Assembly: GCA_035561075.1 (NCBI GenBank) | Contig: DATMYF010000062.1 | Span: 1-64,000, forward strand | Direction: 5' to 3' | DNA length: 64,000 nt | Source: JAMCRM01 sp035561075 | GTDB lineage: Bacteria; Acidobacteriota; Terriglobia; Bryobacterales; Bryobacteraceae | Position numbers and translations under genes: made by a program | The notes under the pieces: model-generated | Told to the model about the DNA's origin: nothing | What the model saw: the letters and a program-made list of their open reading frames with translations, nothing else | Database searches by the model: none | Part shown: in pieces, positions 49,337-58,175 of the stretch | How positions within the stretch are numbered: the stretch's first letter is position 1 | How the letters are laid out: each line of letters begins with the position of its first letter

Positions 49337-51574
49337 ATGCACACCTCATCTTACCGGCGCCTGACCCACGGCGCCTGCTGTGCCCTACTTCTGTTCACCG
49401 CCGCCGGGGGCCGCGCGGGACAAACGCATACCTGGACGGCGGCCGAATACTCGGATTTCGAGAAGGGCATCGTCCATAACCTGTCTCTGCGCAGCGACGG
49501 GGTCGTAACGCTGGCGCCGCGTTTTCACGAACTCTTCGACGCCTCCTCCGCTTATCTCTGGGCGCTTGCGGAAGACTCCAAGGGGAACCTCTATGTGGGC
49601 GGCGGTCCGGGAGCAAAGATCCACCGGCTATCGCCCAAGGGAGACAAGAAGGTGATCGCCGAACTGGAGGGCCTCGAGGTGCACGCGCTGGCGGTGGACA
49701 ACGAAGACCGGCTATACGCGGCCACGTCGCCAGACGGAAAAGTCTATCGCGTCCTGCCCAACGGCAAGAGTGAGCTCTTCTACGACCCCAAGGCGAAGTA
49801 CATCTGGGGCATGGCCTTCAATCGGGCGGGCGACCTGTTCGTGGCCACCGGCGACCGCGGCGAGATCCACCGCGTAGCGCCCAACGGCAAGGGCGGGCTG
49901 TTCTTCTCGACAGACGAGACGCACGCGCGCTCGATGGTGGTGGATGGCGACGGCAACCTGATTGTGGGGACGGAGCCGGGCGGGCTGGTTATCCGGGTTT
50001 CGCCTTCGGGCCAGGGATTCGTGCTCTATCAGATGGCGAAGCGCGAAGTGACCGGGGTGGCGGTAGCTAAGGACGGAACCATCTGGGCAGCGGCGGTGGG
50101 GAACAAACAGCCCGCCGGGGTGGGGCAACCGGCGCAGCCGCCGGCTCCGCAGCCGCAACCCGCGGCACCGGCTTCCGGCGCGGCGGTGCAGTTGCGTCCG
50201 GCAGTTCCGGCGCCTCCCGCGATTGGGCTGGCCCCGCAGGTGAGTGTGGCGGGCGGGAGCGAGGTTTACCGTATTGACCCGGCGGGCAACCCGCGCAAGG
50301 CGTGGTCGCACCCGCAGGACGTGGTCTACACGATGGCATTCGACGGCGCGGGCCGCGTGTTGATCGGGACAGGGAACAAGGGCTACATTTACCGCATCGA
50401 TTCCGACACGCTCTACACCGCGCTTCTGAAAGGGTCGCCCACGCAGGTTACGGCGTTTCACTCGGGGCGCAACGGGCGGTTGTTCGCGGTGACCAGCAAC
50501 GTCGGAAAGCTGTTCGAGATCGGTCCCAACCTCGAACAGGAAGGCGCGATCGAGAGCGACGTGTTCGACTCCGGAAATTTTTCGCAATGGGGCCGTTTGA
50601 GTTTCGACGGCGTGGATAACGGCGGCGGCATCCGAATCACGGCGCGCAGCGGCAACCTGGACCAGCCGCAGAAGAACTGGAGCCCCTGGTCAGTGCCGGT
50701 CACTTCAATGAAAGGCGAGCGGGTGAACTGCCCGCCGGCGCGATTCGTGCAGTGGAAGGCGACCCTGACGGGGTCGAAGGCCGGGCAGTCGCCGGAACTG
50801 AACGCGGTGGAGCTGGCTTACCTGCCGAAGAACGTGGAACCGCGAATCGAGCAGGTGGAGATCACGCCGTCGAACTACCGGTTCCCGCCGCCGCCTCCTC
50901 CCGCCCCGCCAAACCAGTCGAGCATGACTTTGCCGCCGCTGGTGAAGCGGACGCCGCAGCCGCGCGGGGCGGCGCAGTCGCGCACGGCCCCCGTGGTGCT
51001 GGACACGGGCACGCCGGCCATGCAGCGCGCCAAGGGTTATCTGGGCGCGCGCTGGACCACATCGGACGAGAATAGGGACACGCTCATTTACAAGGTGGAG
51101 ATCCGCGGCGTGGGCGAGACGGCGTGGAAGCCCCTACACGATGAGGTGCGGGAGAAGTACGTGAGTTTCGATAGCGCGGCTTTCCCCGACGGGGATTACC
51201 GCCTTCGCCTGACCGCTTCCGACAGTCCGGCGAATCCTCTGGCCGAAGCCAAAACGGCCACTGCCGAGAGCGCGGTCTTCCTGGTGGACAATACGCCCCC
51301 GCAGATTGCGGGTCTGGCGGCCACGCGCAACGCGGCACGGTTGTTCCTGCGCTGGAAAGCGGTGGACAACCTGACTAATATTCAAAAGGCTGAATATTCG
51401 CTCGACGGCGGTGAGTGGACCGTGGCTCCACCCGTGGGCGGTCTGGCGGACTCCCCGGAACTGACGTACGAACTCACGCTCGAAAACGTCCCCGCCGGCG
51501 AGCACACCTTGGCGGTGCGCGTGACGGACGAGTACGATAACCAGTCTGCGGCGAAGATTGTAGTTCGGGAGTAG
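49337..51574 (+). CDS. Secreted beta-propeller protein with Fn3-like C-terminus
   Basis: 745 residues. The signal peptide is near residues 8-28 (HGACCALLLFTAAGGRA). Repeated blade motifs of the NHL/SGL type occupy about 60-400: LWALAEDSKGNLYVGGGPG, VHALAVDNEDRLYAATSPD, IWGMAFNRAGDLFVATGDR and ARSMVVDGDGNLIVGTEPGG. A Pro/Ala/Gln-rich linker interrupts blade 5 (QPAQPPAPQPQPAAPASGAA). The C-terminal region has fibronectin-like strands (TYELTLENVPAGEHTLAVRV). A second Pro run is PPPPPAPPNQ. Probably an outer-membrane or periplasmic binding scaffold. It follows the S55 peptidase gene closely. Confidence 0.75.
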   Translation: MHTSSYRRLTHGACCALLLFTAAGGRAGQTHTWTAAEYSDFEKGIVHNLSLRSDGVVTLAPRFHELFDASSAYLWALAEDSKGNLYVGGGPGAKIHRLSPKGDKKVIAELEGLEVHALAVDNEDRLYAATSPDGKVYRVLPNGKSELFYDPKAKYIWGMAFNRAGDLFVATGDRGEIHRVAPNGKGGLFFSTDETHARSMVVDGDGNLIVGTEPGGLVIRVSPSGQGFVLYQMAKREVTGVAVAKDGTIWAAAVGNKQPAGVGQPAQPPAPQPQPAAPASGAAVQLRPAVPAPPAIGLAPQVSVAGGSEVYRIDPAGNPRKAWSHPQDVVYTMAFDGAGRVLIGTGNKGYIYRIDSDTLYTALLKGSPTQVTAFHSGRNGRLFAVTSNVGKLFEIGPNLEQEGAIESDVFDSGNFSQWGRLSFDGVDNGGGIRITARSGNLDQPQKNWSPWSVPVTSMKGERVNCPPARFVQWKATLTGSKAGQSPELNAVELAYLPKNVEPRIEQVEITPSNYRFPPPPPPAPPNQSSMTLPPLVKRTPQPRGAAQSRTAPVVLDTGTPAMQRAKGYLGARWTTSDENRDTLIYKVEIRGVGETAWKPLHDEVREKYVSFDSAAFPDGDYRLRLTASDSPANPLAEAKTATAESAVFLVDNTPPQIAGLAATRNAARLFLRWKAVDNLTNIQKAEYSLDGGEWTVAPPVGGLADSPELTYELTLENVPAGEHTLAVRVTDEYDNQSAAKIVVRE

Positions 51575-51589
51575 CCAGCGATCAAAATA

Positions 51590-51623
51590 GCGGGCCGGCC
51601 GGAGATGGCTGCGACCGGCCCGC
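51590..51623 (+). terminator. GC-rich hairpin after the propeller gene
   Basis: GCGGGCCGG (51590-51598) pairs perfectly with CCGGCCCGC (51615-51623), 16 bases apart, starting 16 bp after the stop codon. No T-run follows. A likely transcript end or mRNA 3' stabiliser. Confidence 0.55.
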
Positions 51624-51630
51624 AACGGCG

Positions 51631-51704
51631 GTGACTCGGGTTTGCGCCCGCGACGGGTACTGCTCTCGTCCACGGGCGGAAGGAGGCAACTACGCCCGGG
51701 TCAC
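51631..51704 (+). ncRNA. Candidate structured RNA with nested and alternative stems
   Basis: An outer 10 bp stem pairs GTGACTCGGG (51631-51640) with CCCGGGTCAC (51695-51704), with one G-U. Inside, CGCCCG (51645-51650) pairs with CGGGCG (51673-51678), and GACG (51652-51655) with CGTC (51667-51670). CGGGCG could instead pair with the CGCCCG at 51693-51698, so two exclusive folds exist, as in riboswitches. An unpaired purine-rich segment GAAGGAGGCAAC lies between the stems. It matches no riboswitch consensus that I know. It lies 230 bp upstream of a secreted low-complexity protein gene. Confidence 0.35.
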
Positions 51705-51933
51705 AGCCTCATGGCATCTTCTGGCTTCCTCTGCCCGACTCGATTATATCCGTCAAACGGCCTGGCGCAGCGTGAAGATCGGGCGACTCTGTGCGGGTGG
51801 GTACCGACATCCGCATTGCGTGCCGCGTGCGCATAGTTCAGTGTGTGCAGGCACCCGAATCGGCTGGGAGTGTTCCGTTTCTGACGGCGCCGAAGCGCCC
51901 CTGCCCGTCACGATATAGGCAGAGGAGATGTAG

Positions 51934-52611
51934 ATGAGATTCTTACTGACCATTGCCGCGGTCCCGCTCGTGGCCGGGATGTCGCTGGCTCAGAATACCC
52001 CGTCGCAGAATACCCAGCAGCCCGAGAACCCGCCGGCCGCAGGCTCACAGAAGAGGGAAACCGGCGCCCAACCCACCACGCGGACGCCATCAACAACGGA
52101 GACGCAGTCGCAGACTGAGGCGCGGCCCGCGGAGATGAAGACGCAGACGTACAAGGGAGTCCTGACGGATGCCTCCTGCGCGATGCCGGGTAGCGCCGCG
52201 CGCACGGGGAGCACCCAGACGGAATCGTCCTCATCAGCCGCGGCGGATCGCACCAGCTCAACGGCCAGTCAGAGCGAAACCCGCTCATCCGAGCAGATGC
52301 GCCAGAGTGACGCGAATCGCACCGCGACCGGAGGCCAGTCGCAGAGCGAGAAGTCGCAAATGGGCCAGATGGGCCAAGCGCAAAGCGGGCAGGCGCAAAG
52401 CTGCCCTGTTACCGCGAGCACGAGTGCGTTTGCGCTAAAGATGAACGATGGCCGCGTAGTCGGTTTTGACTCGGTTGGAAACCAGCGGGCCCAGGAAGCG
52501 ATCAAGAACAAGAAGAAGTGGAGCGAGGCAACGACTTCCGGGAAGCCGATAAAAGCAAAGGTGGATGGCGTTCTCACGGGCGATAAGCTGCTGGTGGTTT
52601 CGATTCGCTAG
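51934..52611 (+). CDS. Secreted protein with Ser/Gln-rich inserted linker
   Basis: 225 residues, with a signal peptide (MRFLLTIAAVPLVAGMSLA) and GAGGAG upstream. The N-terminal 45 mature residues are Gln/Asn/Pro/Thr-rich. A short folded half, TQTYKGVLTDASCAMPG, is separated from the C-terminal half (SCPVTASTSAFALKMNDGRV, VGFDSVGNQRAQEAIKNKKK) by an 80-residue Ser/Gln/Thr stretch. The Cys in TDASC and the Cys in SCPV may form a disulphide that closes one small beta domain split by the linker. The function is unknown. The composition suggests an extracellular or periplasmic protein. Confidence 0.75.
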   Translation: MRFLLTIAAVPLVAGMSLAQNTPSQNTQQPENPPAAGSQKRETGAQPTTRTPSTTETQSQTEARPAEMKTQTYKGVLTDASCAMPGSAARTGSTQTESSSSAAADRTSSTASQSETRSSEQMRQSDANRTATGGQSQSEKSQMGQMGQAQSGQAQSCPVTASTSAFALKMNDGRVVGFDSVGNQRAQEAIKNKKKWSEATTSGKPIKAKVDGVLTGDKLLVVSIR

Positions 52612-52638
52612 CTGCGCCGCCGCGCCCATATGAGGCAA

Positions 52639-52666
52639 GACCCCGGACCGTAAAAGGTCCGGGGTC
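52639..52666. terminator. Perfect 11 bp hairpin between convergent genes
   Basis: GACCCCGGACC (52639-52649) and GGTCCGGGGTC (52656-52666) with a 6-base A-rich loop. It sits between the secreted protein's stop and the end of the convergent receptor gene, so it probably ends both transcripts. Confidence 0.75.
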
Positions 52667-52687
52667 GAGATTGTCAACAACGCCGGG

Positions 52688-55600
52688 TTACCATTCCAGG
52701 CGCAGTGTGCCCCACAGGTTACGCGCGCCCGCGCGATCGCTGGGTGCGCTCGCATTCGGTCCGCCCGTTGAGGAAATCGTCGCGGCGGTGGCCAGGGTCG
52801 AGACGGTCAGGGCCGGGTTTCCCAGGTTCGTATGGTTGAAGACGTTCGTCCCGAGCAGGCCGATGACGAGCTTCGGGGCGCGTTCTCCACCTAGCGCCAC
52901 GGTTTTGTGGATGCTGGCGTGAATCACGTTCACGCCCGGCCCGTTGATCACGCCGCGAGCCGAGGTGCCGAAGCGGCCAATGGGCGGAGCGCCGAACGCG
53001 GCCAGGTTATACCAGTTCGTTTCGTCGCGCTTGCCGCCCACGTTCGGGTCGCTGAGCAAGTCGGGACGGATGGAGATCAGGGGACGGTTCGCCGAAGTGG
53101 TGTAGCGCGTGCCGGTCGGGTCCGGAACGGAAATCAGGGGCGTGAGGTGCGAGCCCGTCTGCTGGGATGAGGTCACCGAGAGCTGCCAATCATTGATGAT
53201 GCGATTGACAAGCTTCGGCGCCTCGCTGAACAAGGCTTTGCCGTGGCCGAACGGTAGATCATAGAACATGGTGGCGCTGAAGCGCTGGTTCGGCAGCGTC
53301 GTATCAGGGGCGCGCTCGCGGGCGCGGTTGGATGGGTCTTCAGGGGTCGTGTCGCTGTCGCCAAGATCGCGCGCCCAGGTATAACCAGCCTGGAACATGG
53401 GTCCGCCCTTGGTAACCCGCCGCCTGGCCTCAAGGACCAGCGCCTGATAAGTGTGGCTTGCGCCGTTGTCGCTGTAAGTGATTCCCGGGTATTTCGGGAA
53501 GGGCCGCACCTTATTGATGTACAGTTGGTTGTCTATGGCGGGCGCGTTCAGGTCGCGGTCCCACCACATGTGGCGGGTAGCGGTGCCGACGTAGCGGGCG
53601 CTGAAACCCGTGTCCCACTGCTCGCGGGAGAGCGCCAGGCTCCACTGGTGCGAGCGCGGCAACTGAATGTTTGGATTTGGCCGCCGCAGGCAGGTTCATC
53701 GTCGGCTGCCTGCCGGAACTGGCCGACGGGAATACCACGGGCAGGACCACGGTCGGGGTGGTCGGGGTGTTGTTGAACACCGGTTCGTCCACCGCGAACG
53801 GGGAACTGGCGGAGGTGGGCTGGAAGGGATTCGAGTCGTGCGCCACGGTGAAGCCGGCGCTGATTACGGTCCGGTTATCCTTGAACGGGCGGAACGCCGC
53901 CGAAAGCCTCGGCTGGAAGTTGTTCCGGTCGCCCGACACCAGAGATTTTGGATTCAGGCCCACCGATGAGGCCGAAACCACGTCGACGTAGCCGAGCGGG
54001 ATGAATTTCGATACGGCGGACATGCCCGCATCGGCAACCACAACCTTGCCCGTGCTGGGGTCGAACGTCGAGAAGAGGCCTTTCACCGAAGTCCAGGGTG
54101 CGTGGTACTCGTACCGCATCCCGAAGGTAAAGGTGACCCAGGATGCCGCTTTCCATTGGTCCTGGATATAGAAATCATACGCCTTGCGGCGATTCGCTTC
54201 GAGTGGGCCCATGACTCCGCGGTTCGAGCTGGTCGGGGTGCCGAACAGGAAGTCGGCGTAGGCATGGCCGGAGTTCGAGATGCCGGCAACCTTCGAGTAG
54301 GTGTTCGCGAATGTCGCTTGGCCGAAGGTGTTGGCACCGAGTGACTGGTTGTCGAAGGCGACCCAGCCGAACAGGAAGCCCATCTTAAGGTTATGCCGTC
54401 CCTGGAAGTAGCTGAAGTCGTTGGCGATGCTCGAGTTGTTGTTGACGAACCCGGGGCGGAGCTGGTCGGTCTGGCTGATGGCCGTGATTCCGAGGCCGCT
54501 GAAGTTCACTTTGAATAGCCCGCCGCCTTCGGGCAGGTCGGCAGTGAGTCCCTGGAGCCCGAGCTGGCTGACGATCTCGCGCCCTTCGAACTTCCCGCGC
54601 CGCGGGTAGGTATTGAAGGCATGGGAGAAGCGCACTTCATTCAGCATCTGCGCGTTGAACGTGTGGGTCCAAACGCCGGCGAGGCTTTTCGTGAGCCGTT
54701 TCCAGTTTCTGAAATCGAAGGCCGGAAGCGAGCCGTCCCAATCGTTCACGTCCACCTGGTGCACTTGAAAGCTGGCGTAGGCGTAATCCTTATCGGAGAT
54801 CCGCTGGTCGAGTTTGGCGGTGAAGCGGCGTTCCTCCGAACTCGGGCCCGTCACCAACGTCTGGTGGTTGCGGGTGGCGAAGGTTTTGGTGTCGCCCATG
54901 TTCGGGAGCGGGTAGAAGATATCCTGGATCTTCCGCGAGACCGGGTTGATGGCGCTGGCCGGGATTCTGCCGTCGGTATAGACGTCGCCGGTGATCGGGT
55001 TCCGGATAGCCACGCCGAGCGCGGAGAAGTCGCCATTGCGCCAGGGCTCAAGCGGCACAGTCGGCCGTAGCTCCTGCCGCAGTTGGCTGCCCCCGACCTT
55101 CTCCGCAGCGACGTGCCAGAAGGTCCGGTTCTTGCCGTTGTAGACGCCGGGGAGAAACACCGGGCCGCCGACCTCAAAACCGAAGCGCCGGTTGATACCG
55201 GTGGGAGTCTGGGTGGAGAAATAGTCGCGGGCGCGGAAGGCGGGGCTCTGGTAATTGAAGTGGGCCGAACCATGCACCTGGTTCTCGCCCGACTTAGTCA
55301 CCAGGAGCACGTGGGCCAAGCCGGAGTGCTCGGCGCCGGTATTCACCATGTCGATGTGCATGTCTTTGAACACCTGGTTTTCACCGCCGAGATTCGAGAT
55401 CACGCCGCCGGTGCCGGCATTGATGCTGGCGCCGTCAACAGTCATCTGATACTGATCGTTGCGCGTCCCTGCGAAGGAGGGAGAGCTCCCACGCTGGCTG
55501 GTCATGGGAAACGTCAAGAAGGACGCCCATAGCCCGTTGGAGCTGAGCCCGGTGCGCGTCAGGTACTCCTCCGAACGGGTCACGGAAGCCGTGGCGCGCT

Positions 55601-55988
55601 CGGTCTCGATGGCGTCCGCCCCGGCGGTCACCTCCACCGTCTCGGCAACCGCGCCCACTTCCATGCGGATGTCGAGGCGCCGGATCGCACGGACTTCCAG
55701 GAGAAGTTCTTCCTGGATGAATTCCTTGAAACCTTGCTTGGTAGCGCGTATCGTGTACCCGCCGTCGCGAAGGTCGGGGAGATTGAACACGCCGGAGTCG
55801 TTCGACTCCGTCGTATACGTCAGCCCGGCCGTTTTGTGCACGGCGGTGATTGTCGTTCCCGGCACAGCCGCGCCGGTAGGATCGGATACCGAGCCGGTGA
55901 CCGACCCGAACGTAGATTGTGCGTTCGCCGCGCCGGCAGATAGCGCCAGTGCGAGCAGCATCGTTGGAAGGTGTTGGAATCTGGACAT
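52688..55988 (-). pseudogene. Oar-like TonB-dependent receptor, disrupted by a frameshift
   Basis: The ATG at 55988 opens a signal peptide (MSRFQHLPTMLLALALSAGA). A carboxypeptidase-regulatory-like domain follows at about residues 28-110 (FGSVTGSVSDPTGAAVPGTT), then the plug (GTRNDQYQMTVDGASINAGT) and a long beta-barrel. Near 53674-53690 the frame breaks at GCCAAATCCAAAC. Upstream the frame reads to LPAAAKS. Downstream only the other frame continues the barrel, with NPNIQLPRSHQWSLALSREQ and on to the terminal strand GTLRLEW at 52688. An indel in the A-run explains it: one base gained or two lost. Total length would be about 1,100 residues, normal for the family. It is either a recent pseudogene or a sequencing error. 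Confidence 0.85.
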
Positions 55989-56159
55989 AGCGAGATTGGA
56001 TGAGTATACGTGCAGTAGCCGTGGGTTAATCCACGATTCTCGGCTGAGCGCTCCAGCCGTCCAATTAGCGGGACCACATCGAGCAGTGCTAGAGGATGTG
56101 AAAATCGGAAAATCGACAATGCATGCCATTTCTTTGGTTTATCGAGAAATCTGAATTGA

Positions 56160-56188
56160 TCTGGCATGCGGGTATATGATATGCCAGA
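56160..56188. promoter_or_regulatory. TCTGGCAT inverted repeat upstream of the PQQ remnant
   Basis: TCTGGCAT (56160-56167) and ATGCCAGA (56181-56188), 8 bp perfect arms 13 bases apart, with TATGAT (56175-56180) inside the spacer as a possible -10. It sits in the 335 bp between the divergent receptor and the PQQ-dehydrogenase remnant; the rest of that gap shows nothing recognisable. Candidate operator. Confidence 0.35.
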
Positions 56189-56323
56189 CCGGAGGTCGTT
56201 GTCGAGCCCCGCATCGCCAGTGACGAACGGTTCCGGTGTCGGGCGGGTGCCGCCGGAACAAAATGAAAGCAACTCAGGGTCGCCGCCGCGATAGCTTGAG
56301 AAGATGCGGAGGGATAAAGGGGT

Positions 56324-56518
56324 ATGTTTCGCACTGCGGCTGCCGGGGTATGCCTGTTTCTTTTAGCGGTGCCCAAGGCGGGCGATAGGCCACCGCAGAG
56401 CCGGGTTGATGCAGATTGGGTGATGGCTCCCAAGGATTACGCCAACACCCGCTTCAGCGGCCTCGACGAGATCAACGCGGGCAACGCAAAGAACCTCAAG
56501 CTCGCCTGGACTTTCTCC
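56324..56518 (+). pseudogene. 5' remnant of a PQQ-dependent dehydrogenase gene
   Basis: The first 65 codons from the ATG at 56324 give a signal peptide (MFRTAAAGVCLFLLAVPKAG) and the family's N-terminal motif (DADWVMAPKDYANTRFSGLD, then EINAGNAKNLKLAWTFS). That motif begins beta-propeller quinoproteins such as methanol and alcohol dehydrogenases (about 550-600 residues). The similarity stops abruptly after LAWTFS and the frame ends at 56602 without any further propeller. The next coding sequence, in another frame, is a cytochrome c that usually follows such genes, so a large internal deletion has joined the two. Confidence 0.75.
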
Positions 56519-56576
56519 TGTCGGCTGGGCCCTGGCGGCCCTGACCGCCAGTTCATGCGACCGCAACTCCGCTCGG

Positions 56577-56873
56577 GTGGCCTCTCATATGGCGGGCGGT
56601 GATTTCGAACGCGGAAAATCGGCGATCTTAAGGCGTGGCTGCCCGGCTTGCCACACGATCCCCGGCATTGCGGGAGCGGAAGGACTGGTCGGGCCCCCGC
56701 TCACCCGGATTGCCAGCCGCGTTTACCTCGCGGGCGTCCTGCCGAACACACCGGAAAACCTGGTTCGCTGGCTGCAGGATCCGCCTGCCGTGCACCCGCG
56801 AACGGCAATGCCGAATATGGGTATCCCAGAGCAAGAGGCGCGGGACATAACCGCTTACCTGCTGACACTGTAG
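56577..56873 (+). CDS. Cytochrome c-family protein with lost 5' end
   Basis: The GTG at 56577 is the first usable start (98 residues), but the same frame is open upstream and codes a lipoprotein signal end: GWALAALTASSC with Cys codon 56556-56558. No ATG, GTG or TTG precedes that signal, because the 5' end was lost in the deletion that removed the dehydrogenase. The class I haem motif is CPACHTIPG. The axial Met is in TAMPNMGIPEQEARDITAYL. If translated from 56577 it would lack export and stay haem-free, so it is probably non-functional. An intact ancestor would be a periplasmic electron acceptor of the PQQ enzyme. Confidence 0.7.
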   Translation: MASHMAGGDFERGKSAILRRGCPACHTIPGIAGAEGLVGPPLTRIASRVYLAGVLPNTPENLVRWLQDPPAVHPRTAMPNMGIPEQEARDITAYLLTL

Positions 56874-56941
56874 TAACATCCGCCCCGCAACGTTTGCGAT
56901 GTGCAACAATTGTGCGTACTTTTAACAAGGGGAGATCTTAC

Positions 56942-57289
56942 GTGGAGCGGAGTCTCATTCTGGTTGCCGATGATGAAGCGGCCATACGCAACGTGATGGT
57001 GGCCATGCTGGAAGCTCGCGGGTATTCGGCCGTTCCCGCCCCGGATGCCGCTTCCGCACTGGAACTCTTCCGTTCCCGCCAGCCGGCTTTCAAGCTGCTC
57101 GTCACGGATATTGACATGCCGGACATGAACGGCATCGAACTATCCCAGACGGTCCTCGCGGAGGTACCCGACGCGCGCATCCTACTCGTATCCGGCAAGC
57201 CCTTGCCGCAGGCCACCCGGTTCCCGCTCCTGATGAAGCCGTTCACCGCGGCCGAACTGTGCCAGGCGGTGACGTCGGCTCTAGCGTGA
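56942..57289 (+). CDS. Stand-alone receiver-domain response regulator
   Basis: 115 residues from the GTG at 56942, which has AAGGGGAG about 8 bp upstream. Acidic pocket LILVADDEAAIRNVM, phospho-Asp in KLLVTDIDMPDMNGIEL, Ser/Thr switch in ILLVSGKPLP, Lys in LLMKPFTAAEL. There is no output domain, so it must act by protein contact, like CheY/Spo0F types. No kinase lies nearby. It is alone on its strand and converges with the RAM-domain gene. Confidence 0.9.
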   Translation: MERSLILVADDEAAIRNVMVAMLEARGYSAVPAPDAASALELFRSRQPAFKLLVTDIDMPDMNGIELSQTVLAEVPDARILLVSGKPLPQATRFPLLMKPFTAAELCQAVTSALA

Positions 57290-57306
57290 AGCGAGGCAGG
57301 GGACCG

Positions 57307-57600
57307 TTATTCCAACTGCGGCTCTTCGTTCCCGATGTTCCACATTGCCTCCAGATCGCGTTTGCTGTACGCCCGGAACGCAATCAGGGTTTCCGTTGAT
57401 TCGATTCCCGGTATCTTCTGGACGCGCCCCGCGACCAGGTCTTCCAGGTCGCCCTCACGGCGCACCCGCGCGATCGCGACGAGATCGAAGGGCCCGGCTA
57501 CGGAATACGCCTCCGTAACGCCCTGAAGGTTGATCAGCGCCTGGGCCACTTCCGGTACCCGCCCTTGCGCTACGTTGATCAGAATAATCGCCGTTGTCAT
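57307..57600 (-). CDS. Stand-alone Lrp/AsnC-type RAM-domain protein
   Basis: 97 residues. It is only the ligand-binding RAM half of Lrp/AsnC regulators, with no HTH: AIILINVAQGRVPEVAQALI, GVTEAYSVAGPFDLVAIARV, RVQKIPGIESTETLIAFRAY. The pattern of glycine between strands matches the effector pocket that binds amino acids at the dimer interface. Such stand-alone RAM proteins occur in thermophiles and acidobacteria as possible amino-acid sensors. It converges with the receiver gene 17 bp away. Confidence 0.87.
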   Translation of the reverse strand: MTTAIILINVAQGRVPEVAQALINLQGVTEAYSVAGPFDLVAIARVRREGDLEDLVAGRVQKIPGIESTETLIAFRAYSKRDLEAMWNIGNEEPQLE

Positions 57601-57670
57601 AAGCCTCTTTCATTCATAGCACTGTGCCCAAGCTCTGTGCTCTGTGGCAGCTTCTGATACAATCCGCAAG

Positions 57671-58135
57671 ATGCGCACACTGCCACTTTGTTTTCTGCTT
57701 CTCGCCGGTTCCGCCGGGGCACAGGCTCCGAAAGCTGTGAGCGGCCCTTGCACGCTATTGACGAAGGCCGAAATCCAGGAAGCCTCTGGAGCCTCGGTTT
57801 CCGATGGTGTTGTCAACGCGGGAAACAAGTCGGTCTGCGACTACAAGGTGGGCAATACAGGCTCCGTGATCGGTATCATGCTCGTCGACAAAGCACCGGG
57901 GGAATCAGCCGATAAGATGGTCGCGGAGCTGAAGAAACGGAAAATCAACGCCCAGATCGCTCCTGGTATCGGAGACGGCGCGTACACCTCCGCCCCCGGC
58001 TACGGTATGCAGCAGCTTGGTGCTTACAAGGGCTCAAAGCACGTTATCGTAACGGTGATGATGATGGGCGCGCCGGAAGCGAAGGCAAGGGCCGTCGCTG
58101 ATAAGGTGGCGCGAAAGGCGATCGGAAAGCTGTAG
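57671..58135 (+). CDS. Small secreted protein, DUF3558-like pattern
   Basis: 154 residues. The signal peptide is MRTLPLCFLLLAGSAGAQAP. The mature part has two Cys (GPCTLLTKAEIQEASGASVS and KSVCDYKVG) that could form a disulphide. LLTKAEIQEASG resembles the start of secreted DUF3558/DUF4440-like domains. A Lys-rich helix-strand pattern (DKMVAELKKRKINAQIAPGI) and a second half (KHVIVTVMMMGAPEAKARAV) complete one small alpha/beta domain. The function is not known. A beta-lactamase-like gene follows after 40 bp. Confidence 0.75.
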   Translation: MRTLPLCFLLLAGSAGAQAPKAVSGPCTLLTKAEIQEASGASVSDGVVNAGNKSVCDYKVGNTGSVIGIMLVDKAPGESADKMVAELKKRKINAQIAPGIGDGAYTSAPGYGMQQLGAYKGSKHVIVTVMMMGAPEAKARAVADKVARKAIGKL

Positions 58136-58175
58136 GAGCCCGGTCCCCGTTACGTTTCTGGGACCCAGAATCGCA

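Larger units (their letters stand above)
51575..51933 (+). other. 359 bp non-coding leader
   Basis: There is no convincing gene between the propeller gene stop and the start at 51934. A 95-codon frame at 51631 has no family features and overlaps the folded elements described for this stretch. GAGGAGATG lies just before 51934 as the ribosome-binding site. The last 170 bp show nothing else recognisable. Confidence 0.6.

Noticed and set aside
51601..51640. Fluoride-riboswitch-like start (GGAGATGG)
   Set aside because: The conserved 3' part of that class is absent and the segment is used in the 51590-51623 hairpin.
53660..53700. Programmed ribosomal frameshift in the TonB-dependent receptor
   Set aside because: The site (GCCAAATCCAAAC) lacks a typical slippery heptamer with a downstream pseudoknot, and this protein family is not known to use frameshifting. 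An indel in the A-run is simpler.
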